Shown one piece after another: positions 43,291 through 51,378 of a DNA stretch of 51,739 nt. This DNA comes from Halococcus salifodinae DSM 8989 (GTDB lineage Archaea > Halobacteriota > Halobacteria > Halobacteriales > Halococcaceae): positions 229,659-281,397 of the forward strand of contig NZ_AOME01000054.1 of NCBI RefSeq assembly GCF_000336935.1, given 5' to 3'. The translations under genes and the position numbers were made by a program. Below the pieces are notes generated by a model that was given only the letters and a program-made list of their open reading frames with translations, was not told the DNA's origin and did no database searches. Every line of letters starts with the position of its first letter. The stretch's first letter is position 1.

Positions 43291-44529
43291 TCAGGCATTG
43301 ACGTGTCTGACCTCGTACCCGTGATCGCGGATCGTCCGGATGATGGTGCGAGCGTGGCTCGCGCCGCTGGTCTCGACCTCGAAGACGAGGTGGGCCTCGC
43401 CCACGTCGAGTTCGGGGGCCGAGCGGTCGTGGCGGACCGTTTGAATGTTGGCGTCGTGGTCGGCGATCACCCCGGAAACCTCACGCATCTTGCCCGGCTG
43501 GTCGTCGATCCGCACGCGCAGTCGGAGCAGCTGTTCGCGATCGGTGAGCGCGTGGACCAGCACAGTCTGAAGCATCGTCATGTCGAGGTTTCCGCCACAC
43601 AGCAGCGCGAGGACGCGCTCGTCCTCGACGTCGAGATCGTCGCTGAGGACGGCGGCGACCGACGCTGCACCCGCACCCTCGACGACCTGTTTCGCCCGCT
43701 CCAAGAGGAGCAAGATCGCCCGCGCGATTTCCCCGTCGGTGACGGTAACGATCTCGTCGACGTGTTCCTCGACGAGCGAGAGCGTCAGTTCGGAGATTCC
43801 TCCGGTGGCGATCCCGTCGGCGATGGTGTCGACGGAGTCGAGGGTCTGTGGAATTCCTTTATCGAGACTATCCGGAACGGTCGCGGCTCCCTCCGCCTGG
43901 ACGCCCACGACGCGCGTTTCGGGCGAGAGTTCGCTGTACGCCGTCGCGATCCCCGAAATGAGTCCGCCGCCGCCGATCGGCACCACCACGGTGTCCACGT
44001 CGGGGCAGTCCTCGACCATCTCGATCCCGAGCGTGCCCTGTCCGGCGACGATCGCGGGATCGTCGTAGGCGTGGACGAACGCCGTTTCGTCGTCTGCAAC
44101 GAGACCCTCGGCGTGGCTCATCGCCGCCTGGAAGTCCTGGCCGACGAGCTCGACCGTCGCACCGTACTCGCGAGTCGCGTCGACCTTCGCCTGCGGGGCG
44201 GCCTTCGGCATCACGATCGTCGAATCCATCCCGAGTTTCGTCGCCGCGAGCGCGACTCCCTGGGCGTGGTTGCCGGCGCTCGCGGCGACGACGCGCTCCG
44301 TCCCACCCTCGGCGACGAGCTGTGAAACCTTGTTGTACGCGCCGCGAGGCTTGAACGACCCCGTCCACTGGAGGTGTTCCATCTTGAGATGGACCTCGCC
44401 ACCGGTGACATCGTCGAGTGAGGTGCTTCGCTCGACCGGCGTCGATTTCACGACCGACTCGTCGTCGAGCCGATCGCGGGCCGCTTCGATCTCGGCGAAC
44501 GTGACGGTGGGCTCGGCGTTTCGACTCAT
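43291..44529 (-). CDS. ilvA: Threonine ammonia-lyase (threonine/serine dehydratase) with ACT domain
   Basis: A 412-residue PLP enzyme that deaminates L-threonine to 2-oxobutanoate (and often L-serine to pyruvate). The PLP lysine is Lys60 in WTGSFKPRGAYNKV. ASAGNHAQGVAL (83-94) and the phosphate-binding glycine loop GGGGLISG (186-193) follow. The C-terminal about 80 residues form an ACT regulatory domain (LRLRVRIDDQPGKMREVSGV). The length fits the short TdcB/IlvA form. The ATG at 44529 lies one base after the stop of the DMGDH-like gene, so the two are cotranscribed. That context suggests it may act on serine made from glycine in the same pathway. Confidence 0.94.
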   Translation of the reverse strand: MSRNAEPTVTFAEIEAARDRLDDESVVKSTPVERSTSLDDVTGGEVHLKMEHLQWTGSFKPRGAYNKVSQLVAEGGTERVVAASAGNHAQGVALAATKLGMDSTIVMPKAAPQAKVDATREYGATVELVGQDFQAAMSHAEGLVADDETAFVHAYDDPAIVAGQGTLGIEMVEDCPDVDTVVVPIGGGGLISGIATAYSELSPETRVVGVQAEGAATVPDSLDKGIPQTLDSVDTIADGIATGGISELTLSLVEEHVDEIVTVTDGEIARAILLLLERAKQVVEGAGAASVAAVLSDDLDVEDERVLALLCGGNLDMTMLQTVLVHALTDREQLLRLRVRIDDQPGKMREVSGVIADHDANIQTVRHDRSAPELDVGEAHLVFEVETSGASHARTIIRTIRDHGYEVRHVNA

Positions 44530-44530
44530 C

Positions 44531-47038
44531 TCAACGGAGCATCCGGTCCATGTCGGGATCGAACAGTGGTTCTTGGCGCACGGTTGCTGCATACCGTTCG
44601 TCCTCGTAGCTGATAGTTACGTCGGTCCCCGGCTCGGCGTAGCTCGTCGGAAGGTACGCGTAGACGATCCCGGCGTCGATCGTGTAGCCGTAGTCAGCCC
44701 GACAGCCGTAGCCGATCACGTCGTCGCCATCGAGAACCGGATGACCCGCGTCGACGATCTCACCGGTGTCGTCGAGCGTGATCGGCACGAGCTTCTCGTC
44801 GATGCCGTCCTCGCGCGCCGCCACGATCGCGTCTTTCCCCACGAACTCGGTGTCGAGATCGACCGCGAACCCGATCCCCGCCTCGTAGGGGTTGTACTCC
44901 GGCGTGACGTCGGTCCCCCACAACCGGTAGCCCTTTTCTAAACTGGTGGAGTCGAGCGCTTCCCACCCCATCGGCACGACATCGTACTCCTGACCTGCCT
45001 CCCAGATCGTGTCCCAGAGCTGCGCGCCGTACTCGGTGGGCGTGTAGAGCTCCCAGCCGAGTTCACCGGCGTAGGAAAGCCGGAGCATCGTCACCGGCAG
45101 GCTCCCCAGGTAGGTTTCCTCGACGGAGTAGAAGGGGAAGGCGTCGTCCGAGAGGTCGACCTCGACCAGCGGCTGGAGCAGGTTCCGGGATTCCGGACCG
45201 AACACGCCGATCCCCGACCGACTCGAATCGTGGATCGTGATCGATACCGAATCGGGCGCGTGCTCTTTGATCCACCGGGAGTGCAGCGTCGCGGAGTTGC
45301 CGCCACCCGTGGTCAACAGATAGCGTTCGTCCCCGAGCCGCGCGACGGTCAGATCCGCGAGGATCCCGCCGTCCTCGTTCAACATCGTGGCGTAGCGCAT
45401 CCGTCCCACCGAGCAGTCCATGTCGTTCGTCAGCAGGCCCTGAAGGAACTCCTGAGTGCCCTCTCCGTCGACCTCGATCCCGGTGAAGGTGGTCATGTCG
45501 AACATCGCGACCCGGTCCCGGACGGCCTGATGTTCGACGCCCTGGGCCTTCGACCAGTTGCGCGCGAGCCAGTCGGAGCGGTCGGGAACGTCGTACTCGC
45601 TCAGGAGGGATTCGTTCGATTCGTACCACTGGGGGACCTCCCACCCATCCGTATCGTAGAACTCCGCGCCGAGGTCGGCCTGCCGGTCGTAGAACGGGCT
45701 CCGCCGGAGCGCGCGCTGGTCCTCGGGCTGCTCGCGCGGGTGGATGAGCTGGTAGACCTCCTGGTACTGCTGAGCCCCGCGGCCGTAGGTGTACTCCCGA
45801 CTACCGGCGTGCGATTGGAACCGGCTGATGTGGGCCGGACCGGCGTTCACGCGCTCGCCGTCGAGGCGCGGCGTACCCTCGTCCATCCACGCGGCGACGA
45901 TGTCGCCCGCGCCGCCCGACTGGGTGACCCAGATCGCGAGCGACCACCAGAGGCCATCCGTGTCCTCGTCGGGCCCGAGGATCGGCATGCCGTCGGGCGT
46001 GAAACAGAACATTCCGTTCATCTCGGTCTCCCACGAGTCGTCGTCGAACGCCGGCACGAGTTCGCGGGCGGCGTCGTACGCGCTCTTGTCGTGGTCGGGA
46101 TGGGTGTTCTCGTAGAAGTGGGTGGCGGTGAACTCCCGCAGGGAGGGGTACTCCAGCCCGAGGTCGTCGAGTTTCTCGGGACCGTAGATGTCCTCGGGGT
46201 CGACGAGCAGCGGTTCGTGGTTGTACGACCCCACGCCATAGGAGTCGCCGTGCTGGCGGAAGTAGAGCGAGTAATCCTGGTGGCGAAGCATCGGCTGTTC
46301 GATCTCCTCCTCCGCACCCGCGAGTTCGTCGATCGAGTCGCTCACGAGATACTGGTGCGAGCAGGGCACGAGCGGAATATCCCTGTCGACCATATCGCCG
46401 AAGAGCGGGCCCCAGATGTTGGTCGCGACGAGGAGGTCGTCGCACTCGATCCGCCCCTGATCGGTGACGACCGCCTGCACCGCGCCCTCGGCCGTTTCGA
46501 TGTCCGTGACGAGAGTGTTCCCGTAGAACTCGTGGCCGGCGAGTTCGCTTGCGCGCTCGGCCATCGCCCGCGAGGCGTCGACGGCGTGGGCCTTCCCGTC
46601 GGACGAAAGGTAGTACCCGCCGTGGATCACACTCGAATCGATCTGAGGAACGTGCTCGGCGACCGACTCCGGCGAGAGGAGGTCGCCGCCTTCGAGGCCG
46701 TATGACTGGCCCCACTCGCGCTTTCGCTTCAGGAAGTTCCATCGATCCTCGGTGTACGCGACCTCGATCCCGCCCGACATCCGGTAGCTGTCGAGATCGG
46801 TGTAGAGCTCTCGGGTGTACGCCGCCATCTCGGTCATCATTTTCCCGCCGGCGGTCTGGAACACCAGTCCGGGGGCGTGCGACGTGGAGCCGCCGGTCTC
46901 GAACAGCGGTCCGCGATCGAGAACGACGACGTCCTCGCGACCGCGTTCGGCGAGATGATACGCCGCCGAGCAGCCGACACAGCCCGCACCCACGACGACG
47001 GTCCCGGCGCTCTCCGGCAGTGTACTCTCTGTGCTCAT
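44531..47038 (-). CDS. Dimethylglycine/sarcosine dehydrogenase-like flavoprotein (DAO + GcvT domains)
   Basis: An 835-residue FAD enzyme with the DMGDH/SARDH architecture. The N-terminal DAO domain (about 12-375) has the dinucleotide loop VVVGAGCVGCSAAYHLAERG and the covalent-flavin-type region GGSTSHAPGLVFQTAGGKMM. A middle FAO_M domain (about 380-435) precedes the folate-binding GcvT (about 440-720: VAMFDMTTFTGIEVDGEGTQ and LLTNDMDCSVGRMRYATM) and GcvT-C (about 735-830). It oxidatively demethylates N-methylglycines and transfers the methyl carbon to tetrahydrofolate as 5,10-methylene-THF. It is coupled to ilvA and divergent from folD. The exact substrate (dimethylglycine versus sarcosine) is not certain. 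Confidence 0.9.
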   Translation of the reverse strand: MSTESTLPESAGTVVVGAGCVGCSAAYHLAERGREDVVVLDRGPLFETGGSTSHAPGLVFQTAGGKMMTEMAAYTRELYTDLDSYRMSGGIEVAYTEDRWNFLKRKREWGQSYGLEGGDLLSPESVAEHVPQIDSSVIHGGYYLSSDGKAHAVDASRAMAERASELAGHEFYGNTLVTDIETAEGAVQAVVTDQGRIECDDLLVATNIWGPLFGDMVDRDIPLVPCSHQYLVSDSIDELAGAEEEIEQPMLRHQDYSLYFRQHGDSYGVGSYNHEPLLVDPEDIYGPEKLDDLGLEYPSLREFTATHFYENTHPDHDKSAYDAARELVPAFDDDSWETEMNGMFCFTPDGMPILGPDEDTDGLWWSLAIWVTQSGGAGDIVAAWMDEGTPRLDGERVNAGPAHISRFQSHAGSREYTYGRGAQQYQEVYQLIHPREQPEDQRALRRSPFYDRQADLGAEFYDTDGWEVPQWYESNESLLSEYDVPDRSDWLARNWSKAQGVEHQAVRDRVAMFDMTTFTGIEVDGEGTQEFLQGLLTNDMDCSVGRMRYATMLNEDGGILADLTVARLGDERYLLTTGGGNSATLHSRWIKEHAPDSVSITIHDSSRSGIGVFGPESRNLLQPLVEVDLSDDAFPFYSVEETYLGSLPVTMLRLSYAGELGWELYTPTEYGAQLWDTIWEAGQEYDVVPMGWEALDSTSLEKGYRLWGTDVTPEYNPYEAGIGFAVDLDTEFVGKDAIVAAREDGIDEKLVPITLDDTGEIVDAGHPVLDGDDVIGYGCRADYGYTIDAGIVYAYLPTSYAEPGTDVTISYEDERYAATVRQEPLFDPDMDRMLR

Positions 47039-47293
47039 AGTGATACTCGCCGTTCCCGCCGGATTAAACGACGGGGTGGACTACCACACCCGTTTATACT
47101 GCCGAAGCCACAGTCATGAAATCGCCCGTCGAATTCCGGTTTCCTCTGTCGGTTTCGGCCACTCATTCGGAGGAAATCCCGCCGACAGAGTGTCACGCCG
47201 ATCGGTCGAGATCTGGTCTGCTGGATCGATCGCACTTAGTGGGCGCAACTACCGATCCCGAACGCTTTTGCCGTGACTCGTCGACCTCGATTC
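47039..47293. promoter_or_regulatory. Divergent promoter region of the DMGDH-like and folD genes
   Basis: A 255-base gap. For the minus-strand operon, GTTTAATCC (about 47060-47068) lies 25-30 bases before the ATG at 47038, with a second box AGTATAAACG at about 47091-47100. For folD no strong TATA is evident; TACCGATCCCGAACGCTTTT (about 47250-47269) is the best guess. Shared control of both C1 units is plausible. Confidence 0.45.
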
Positions 47294-48184
47294 ATGACCG
47301 AGATCATCGACGGCGAGGCGGTCGCGAGCGAGATCCGGGACGGCGTCGCCGAGTGTGTGGACACTCTCGACGAGGCTGGCGTCCAGCCGGGGCTTGCGAC
47401 CGTGCTGATGAGCGACGACGACGCGAGCAAGACGTACGTCTCGATGAAACAGCAAGACTGCGAGGAAGTCGGGATCGCAGCCCACGACATCGAAATCGAT
47501 CCCGACGCGCCCGCCGCAGAGCTCTACGACACCGTCGACGAGCTGAACGCCGAGGACGCGATCAACGGCATCCTCGTCCAGATGCCGGTGCCCGACCACG
47601 TCGACGACCGCGAAGTCCTCCGTCGAACCCGCCCCGCGAAGGACGTCGACGGGTTCCACCCCGAGAACGTCGGCCGACTCGTCGCCGGCGACGCCCGATT
47701 CAAACCCTGCACGCCCCACGGCATCCAGAAGCTCCTCGAAGCGTACGACATCGAGACCGAGGGGGCCGACGCGGTGGTGGTCGGTCGGTCGGACATCGTC
47801 GGCAAGCCGATGGCGAACCTCCTGATCCAGAAAGCACCGTTCGGGAACGCCACCACGACCGTCTGTCACTCCCGGACCCAGGATCTCGCCGCGAAGCTCG
47901 GCGACGCCGACATCGTCGTCGCCGCTGTGGGCGTCCCGGAGTTCATCGATGGCTCGATGTTGAAGGAAGGTGCGACCGTGATCGACGTCGGTGTCAACCA
48001 CGTGGAGACGGACGAGGGGGACTCCGAACTCGTCGGCGACGTCGACTTCGAGAGCGCGCGAGAGGTCGCGGGAGCGATCACGCCCGTCCCGGGTGGCGTC
48101 GGTCCGATGACCCGTGCGATGCTCCTGTACAACACCGTGAAGGCAGCGAGCCAGCAACACGACATCGAGATCGAACTCCCCTGA
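47294..48184 (+). CDS. folD: Methylene-THF dehydrogenase / methenyl-THF cyclohydrolase FolD
   Basis: A 296-residue bifunctional enzyme converting 5,10-methylene-THF to 10-formyl-THF with NADP+. Catalytic motifs are SKTYVSMKQQ (Tyr48, Lys52), GILVQMPVPDHVD and KDVDGFHPENVGRL. The Rossmann signature is VVVGRSDIVGKPMANLLIQ, and the C-terminal motif is TPVPGGVGPMTRAML. The ATG at 47294 gives the standard start (MTEIIDGEAVA); a GTG at 47273 adds seven residues. It takes up the methylene-THF that the divergent DMGDH-like enzyme would produce. Confidence 0.96.
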   Translation: MTEIIDGEAVASEIRDGVAECVDTLDEAGVQPGLATVLMSDDDASKTYVSMKQQDCEEVGIAAHDIEIDPDAPAAELYDTVDELNAEDAINGILVQMPVPDHVDDREVLRRTRPAKDVDGFHPENVGRLVAGDARFKPCTPHGIQKLLEAYDIETEGADAVVVGRSDIVGKPMANLLIQKAPFGNATTTVCHSRTQDLAAKLGDADIVVAAVGVPEFIDGSMLKEGATVIDVGVNHVETDEGDSELVGDVDFESAREVAGAITPVPGGVGPMTRAMLLYNTVKAASQQHDIEIELP

Positions 48185-48223
48185 GCGGACCTCGGTTGGG
48201 TGGCGCTGATGAACGTATTGCTG

Positions 48224-48239
48224 TCGAACAAACGTTCGA
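48224..48239. repeat. Inverted repeat TCGAAC-AAAC-GTTCGA
   Basis: An exact six-base dyad with a four-base spacer. It lies about 40 bases after the folD stop and before two TATA-like runs (ACAATATCG at 48241-48249; ACTTATGTATTTG at 48279-48291). It may be the operator of the following small gene, or a folD mRNA end structure. Confidence 0.4.
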
Positions 48240-48312
48240 TACAATATCGTCGATGAACGGTGTGAAGCTCGGTGCCCCGGCACTTATGTATTTGTGCAGC
48301 GGAGACACCAGT

Positions 48313-48639
48313 ATGAGTGTCGAGATCGAGGGGTTCGAAGAACTGGCAGACAGACTCGACCAGCTCGGGGAGAACGCGGCGTCAGTCGATGGAGAGAACA
48401 CGGTTTCGTTCGATGAGTTATTCACGAGCGACTTCATGCGGACGCACACCGAGTACGACTCGATAGAGACGTTCTTTGAACGGAGTCCGTGGACGGTCGA
48501 GACGCAGGACGATTTCGAACACATTCCCGAAGACGAGTTCGATCGGTACATAGACGACCACACCGGTTTCAATTCGTGGGACGCTATGCTGTCCGCTGCT
48601 GCCAGAGAATGGCTCGGTCGACAAGTCACCCTCGAGTAG
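48313..48639 (+). CDS. Small acidic protein of phage-associated type
   Basis: A 108-residue acidic protein from the ATG at 48313 with a leaderless promoter (ACTTATGTATTT about 25 bases upstream). It starts SVEIEGFEELADRLDQLGEN, which resembles the N-terminus of phage HK97-gp10-type and related small proteins, followed by VSFDELFTSDFMRTHTEYDS and FNSWDAMLSAAAREWL. Homologous short proteins are scattered in bacteria and archaea near mobile elements; function unknown. It is less GC-rich than its neighbours, consistent with transfer. The 3' end overlaps the convergent gene by 14 bases. Confidence 0.7.
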   Translation: MSVEIEGFEELADRLDQLGENAASVDGENTVSFDELFTSDFMRTHTEYDSIETFFERSPWTVETQDDFEHIPEDEFDRYIDDHTGFNSWDAMLSAAAREWLGRQVTLE

Positions 48640-49078
48640 TGTCTGTCTGCTCCTCGCCTTCCGCGTCCGTTCCTGCGTCTCCTTTTTCGCCGGGATGTGA
48701 ACTGTCGTCGTCAGATTCTTCTTGGACTGGCTCACTCTCCCCACCGACGCGCTCTCGTCGCTCTCTCGACCAGTGTAGATGGACATCGACATCGTGCCCC
48801 TCCCCTTCGATTTTGAACCCCGTCGACGGTCCGCTGTCGCCGTTGCCATCGGTGGTGAGATTGTAGATGCCGATCGCAAACGAACCGACCGTCGTGATGC
48901 CGAGTATGACACGCCAAAGAGTTCTCACTCCGGCAGTTACGTCGCCGTAGTTGGGGTTTTCGACGATGATGCGAACATCAACCAGATAGCTTGCGCTGAA
49001 GAGCACCAAGGCTACCACACCGACGAACAGCACCGCCCGGGAGGAATATCGTCGGAGATCGAGATAATCCAGCGGCAT
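48626..49078 (-). CDS. Two-helix membrane protein with long acidic cytoplasmic tail
   Basis: A 150-residue protein. Two membrane helices (about 12-33 and 50-68) are followed by a hydrophilic region (FKIEGEGHDVDVHLHWSRER) and a disordered acidic tail rich in Asp/Glu/Ser. Start is the ATG at 49078, about 35 bases from the strong TATA sequence AGTATATAAAAAC (49105-49117, minus-strand reading TTTTTATATACT). The frame runs upstream to 49681, but that part is not protein-like. Family not recognised; it pairs tail to tail with the small acidic gene. Confidence 0.65.
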   Translation of the reverse strand: MPLDYLDLRRYSSRAVLFVGVVALVLFSASYLVDVRIIVENPNYGDVTAGVRTLWRVILGITTVGSFAIGIYNLTTDGNGDSGPSTGFKIEGEGHDVDVHLHWSRERRERVGGESEPVQEESDDDSSHPGEKGDAGTDAEGEEQTDTTRG

Positions 49079-49183
49079 CTGTTCTGCTACCGATATCTTA
49101 TCCGTAGTATATAAAAACCCGGAGTCGATGACAGCGAATCTTCGGCGACTGTTTATTCGGCTCCGTAACGTAAGCCCACGCAG

Positions 49184-49447
49184 ATGGTCGCGCCGAAACA
49201 CTCGCCCGGACCAGCCGCCGAGTACGCCTTCAGGACAGGAATGATAGCTGCGGCGCTGGTCGGGCTCACGGGGATCGGATTCCTCTACTGGACGGGGACG
49301 ATCGCGCTGCTCCTGGCAGGCTACTCGTTGGTACTCCTGTTCCCGCTGTATCTCGTGGCCGCGGCGGTGGTGCTCAGCGTGTGGCTCGGCTACAACACGG
49401 ACGCAACGGATCTTCGGCCGGTGTATCGGAACGACCGGCGGTCGTAA
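49184..49447 (+). CDS. Small two-helix membrane protein
   Basis: An 87-residue protein with two hydrophobic segments (about 14-34 and 36-66, the second long enough for two turns of membrane) and a basic, polar C-terminus (VYRNDRRS). Start is the ATG at 49184, with TGTTTATTCG at 49150-49159 as TATA box. It is divergent from the membrane protein at 49078. Function unknown. Confidence 0.65.
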   Translation: MVAPKHSPGPAAEYAFRTGMIAAALVGLTGIGFLYWTGTIALLLAGYSLVLLFPLYLVAAAVVLSVWLGYNTDATDLRPVYRNDRRS

Positions 49448-49671
49448 GCGAACAGCATCCAACGTGCCGACAGCACGACTGGTTCCGAGAGCTACTGTGT
49501 GGTCGATATCGCCGTTCGCGATGCTGGATCGCCTTCGTCCGGATAACTCCGGTATCGAGATCGTGTTCCAAGACTGCTTAAGTCGAGAATCCACTCGTGG
49601 AGACTCGGTGAAACTGTTCGTCGGATCCAGAGTCTGCCCCGTGCTGTGAGAGGTGTGAAACGACACGCGGA

Positions 49672-49678
49672 TTTTTAT
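49672..49678 (+). promoter_or_regulatory. TATA box of the MFS efflux gene
   Basis: TTTTTAT at 49672-49678 is 24-30 bases before the ATG at 49702, which fits a leaderless transcript. The rest of the gap (49448-49671) has no ORF that I can support. Confidence 0.55.
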
Positions 49679-49701
49679 CACTCGCTAGAAATTGTAGACG
49701 G

Positions 49702-51336
49702 ATGACCGAGACCGGTTCGGTGAAACGGGAGTCCGGCTCCGGGTTCGAATTTTGGGCTCCAGCGATCGTCGCCGGCACGGCCCTGTTCCTCGGTGTCCTC
49801 GATATGTCGATGATGAACGTCGCCGTCCCATCGATCGTACAGGACCTGAACACCACGGTGAGTGCGATGCACGGCGCGATCGCGGTGTACTCGATGGTGA
49901 TGGCCGCACTCATCATCCCGGGTGGAGCGCTCAGATCGGTCGTCGATACGAAACGGCTGCTCGTGATCGCGCTCGTGATTTACAGCATCGGGACGCTGCT
50001 CGCAGGGGCCAGCCCGAACATGCTCACGCTCTTCGTCGGCTGGTCGATAATCGAGGGGATCGCCGCTGCGCTCCTCCTCCCGATCACCTACTCCATCATC
50101 GTCGAGAACTACGCGGACAGCGCCCGAACCAAAGCCTTCGGTGCGATCGGCGGCGTGACGGCGGTCGGCATCGCCATCGGACCGATGATCGGCGGGATCC
50201 TCACGACGTTCGCCACGTGGCGATGGGGGATGTTCGGCGAATTCGGCATCGTGCTCGTGGTGCTCGCGTTGACTCGCTATCTCGACTCTCAGCCGAGCGA
50301 TCGTCGTGTGGCGATCGACGTCGGCGGCACAGTGCTGTCGATCCTCGGTGCGGTCACGATCATCGGTGGGACCCTGCTCGCCGGTCGGTACGGCTGGGTG
50401 CGCCCGTTGCGCCCGGTCGTCGTGAGCGGGGTACGGATCGAACCATTGGGGTTCTCGCCCGCGATCTGGTCGATCGCGATCGGGGTGGCGTTGCTCGCCG
50501 TGTTCGTCCAGTGGGAGCAGCGCCAAGCGCGTACCGGTCGCCCGCTGCTGATCCCGCCGGACGTGCTCCGCAATCGGACGTTCGCCGCCGGGATCGCCAC
50601 CTTCGCCGCCGAGTCACTCTTTCTCTCGGGGTTCCTGTTCTCGATGCCGGTCTTTCTCCAGTCGGCGCTCGGCTACTCGGCGTTCGAGACCGGGCTCGCG
50701 CTCCTCCCGTTCTCGGTCGTGACGCTGCTCGTGACGACGATTTCGACTGGCTGGCGCGCGTACGTCGCGCCGAAGCACATCGTCCAGGGCGGGATCGTGC
50801 TGATGGGCGGCGGACTGTTGCTCCTCGTTTCGCTGACGGACCTCGATCTCACGCTCCTCGAGATGGCACTGCCGATGGCGGTGATCGGCGTCGGTCTCGG
50901 GCTGTTCACGGGCCAGCTCGTCGATCTCACCATGTCGGCGGTGCCGTCCTCTGAGGCCTCGGTCGCGTCGGGCGTCATCAACTCGCTGAGCCAGCTCGGG
51001 TACGCGTTCGGGACGGCCGTCGCCGGCTCGTTCCTGCTCGCCGGATTTTACGGAAGCGTCGTCGACGGCGTGACGCGATTCGCGACGGGATCGTCGGTCT
51101 CCGGCGACGAGCGACGACAGCTGGTCGTGGCGCTCGAGGATCGGCTCGATGCGACGACACAGGCTCAGCAAGAGGCGTTCGTCAACCAGCTCCCACCAGC
51201 GACGCGCGAGCAACTGCTCGATGTCGTCCGGACGGCGATGGAGACCGCCCAGCGGAGCGTGCTGTTGCTCATCGTGATGTTCGTCCTTCTCACTCTCGTC
51301 GCAGCGAGTCTCCTCCCTGCAGTACGGCCACGGTGA
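49702..51336 (+). CDS. MFS transporter, DHA2 (14-helix drug:H+ antiporter) family
   Basis: A 544-residue polytopic protein with about fourteen helices. DHA2/EmrB-QacA hallmarks are LGVLDMSMMNVAVPSIVQDL in TM1, an internal helix pair after TM6, GVTAVGIAIGPMIGGIL (antiporter motif C-like) and LGYAFGTAVAGSFLLA near the end. A large loop before the last helix (about 440-515) contains an Ala/Gln-rich helical stretch. It probably exports drugs or other amphiphiles using the proton or sodium gradient. The substrate is unknown, and no local regulator gene is visible. Confidence 0.93.
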   Translation: MTETGSVKRESGSGFEFWAPAIVAGTALFLGVLDMSMMNVAVPSIVQDLNTTVSAMHGAIAVYSMVMAALIIPGGALRSVVDTKRLLVIALVIYSIGTLLAGASPNMLTLFVGWSIIEGIAAALLLPITYSIIVENYADSARTKAFGAIGGVTAVGIAIGPMIGGILTTFATWRWGMFGEFGIVLVVLALTRYLDSQPSDRRVAIDVGGTVLSILGAVTIIGGTLLAGRYGWVRPLRPVVVSGVRIEPLGFSPAIWSIAIGVALLAVFVQWEQRQARTGRPLLIPPDVLRNRTFAAGIATFAAESLFLSGFLFSMPVFLQSALGYSAFETGLALLPFSVVTLLVTTISTGWRAYVAPKHIVQGGIVLMGGGLLLLVSLTDLDLTLLEMALPMAVIGVGLGLFTGQLVDLTMSAVPSSEASVASGVINSLSQLGYAFGTAVAGSFLLAGFYGSVVDGVTRFATGSSVSGDERRQLVVALEDRLDATTQAQQEAFVNQLPPATREQLLDVVRTAMETAQRSVLLLIVMFVLLTLVAASLLPAVRPR

Positions 51337-51378
51337 GGACGGGGCGGCGCTCCCGCCAATGGCGTGCCGTGGCGGCGT

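Noticed and set aside
47116-48639. Plus-strand open frame of 507 codons across folD and the small acidic gene
   Set aside because: Its first two thirds are low-complexity Arg-rich shadow of folD. Only the end (48313-48639) is a real gene with its own promoter.
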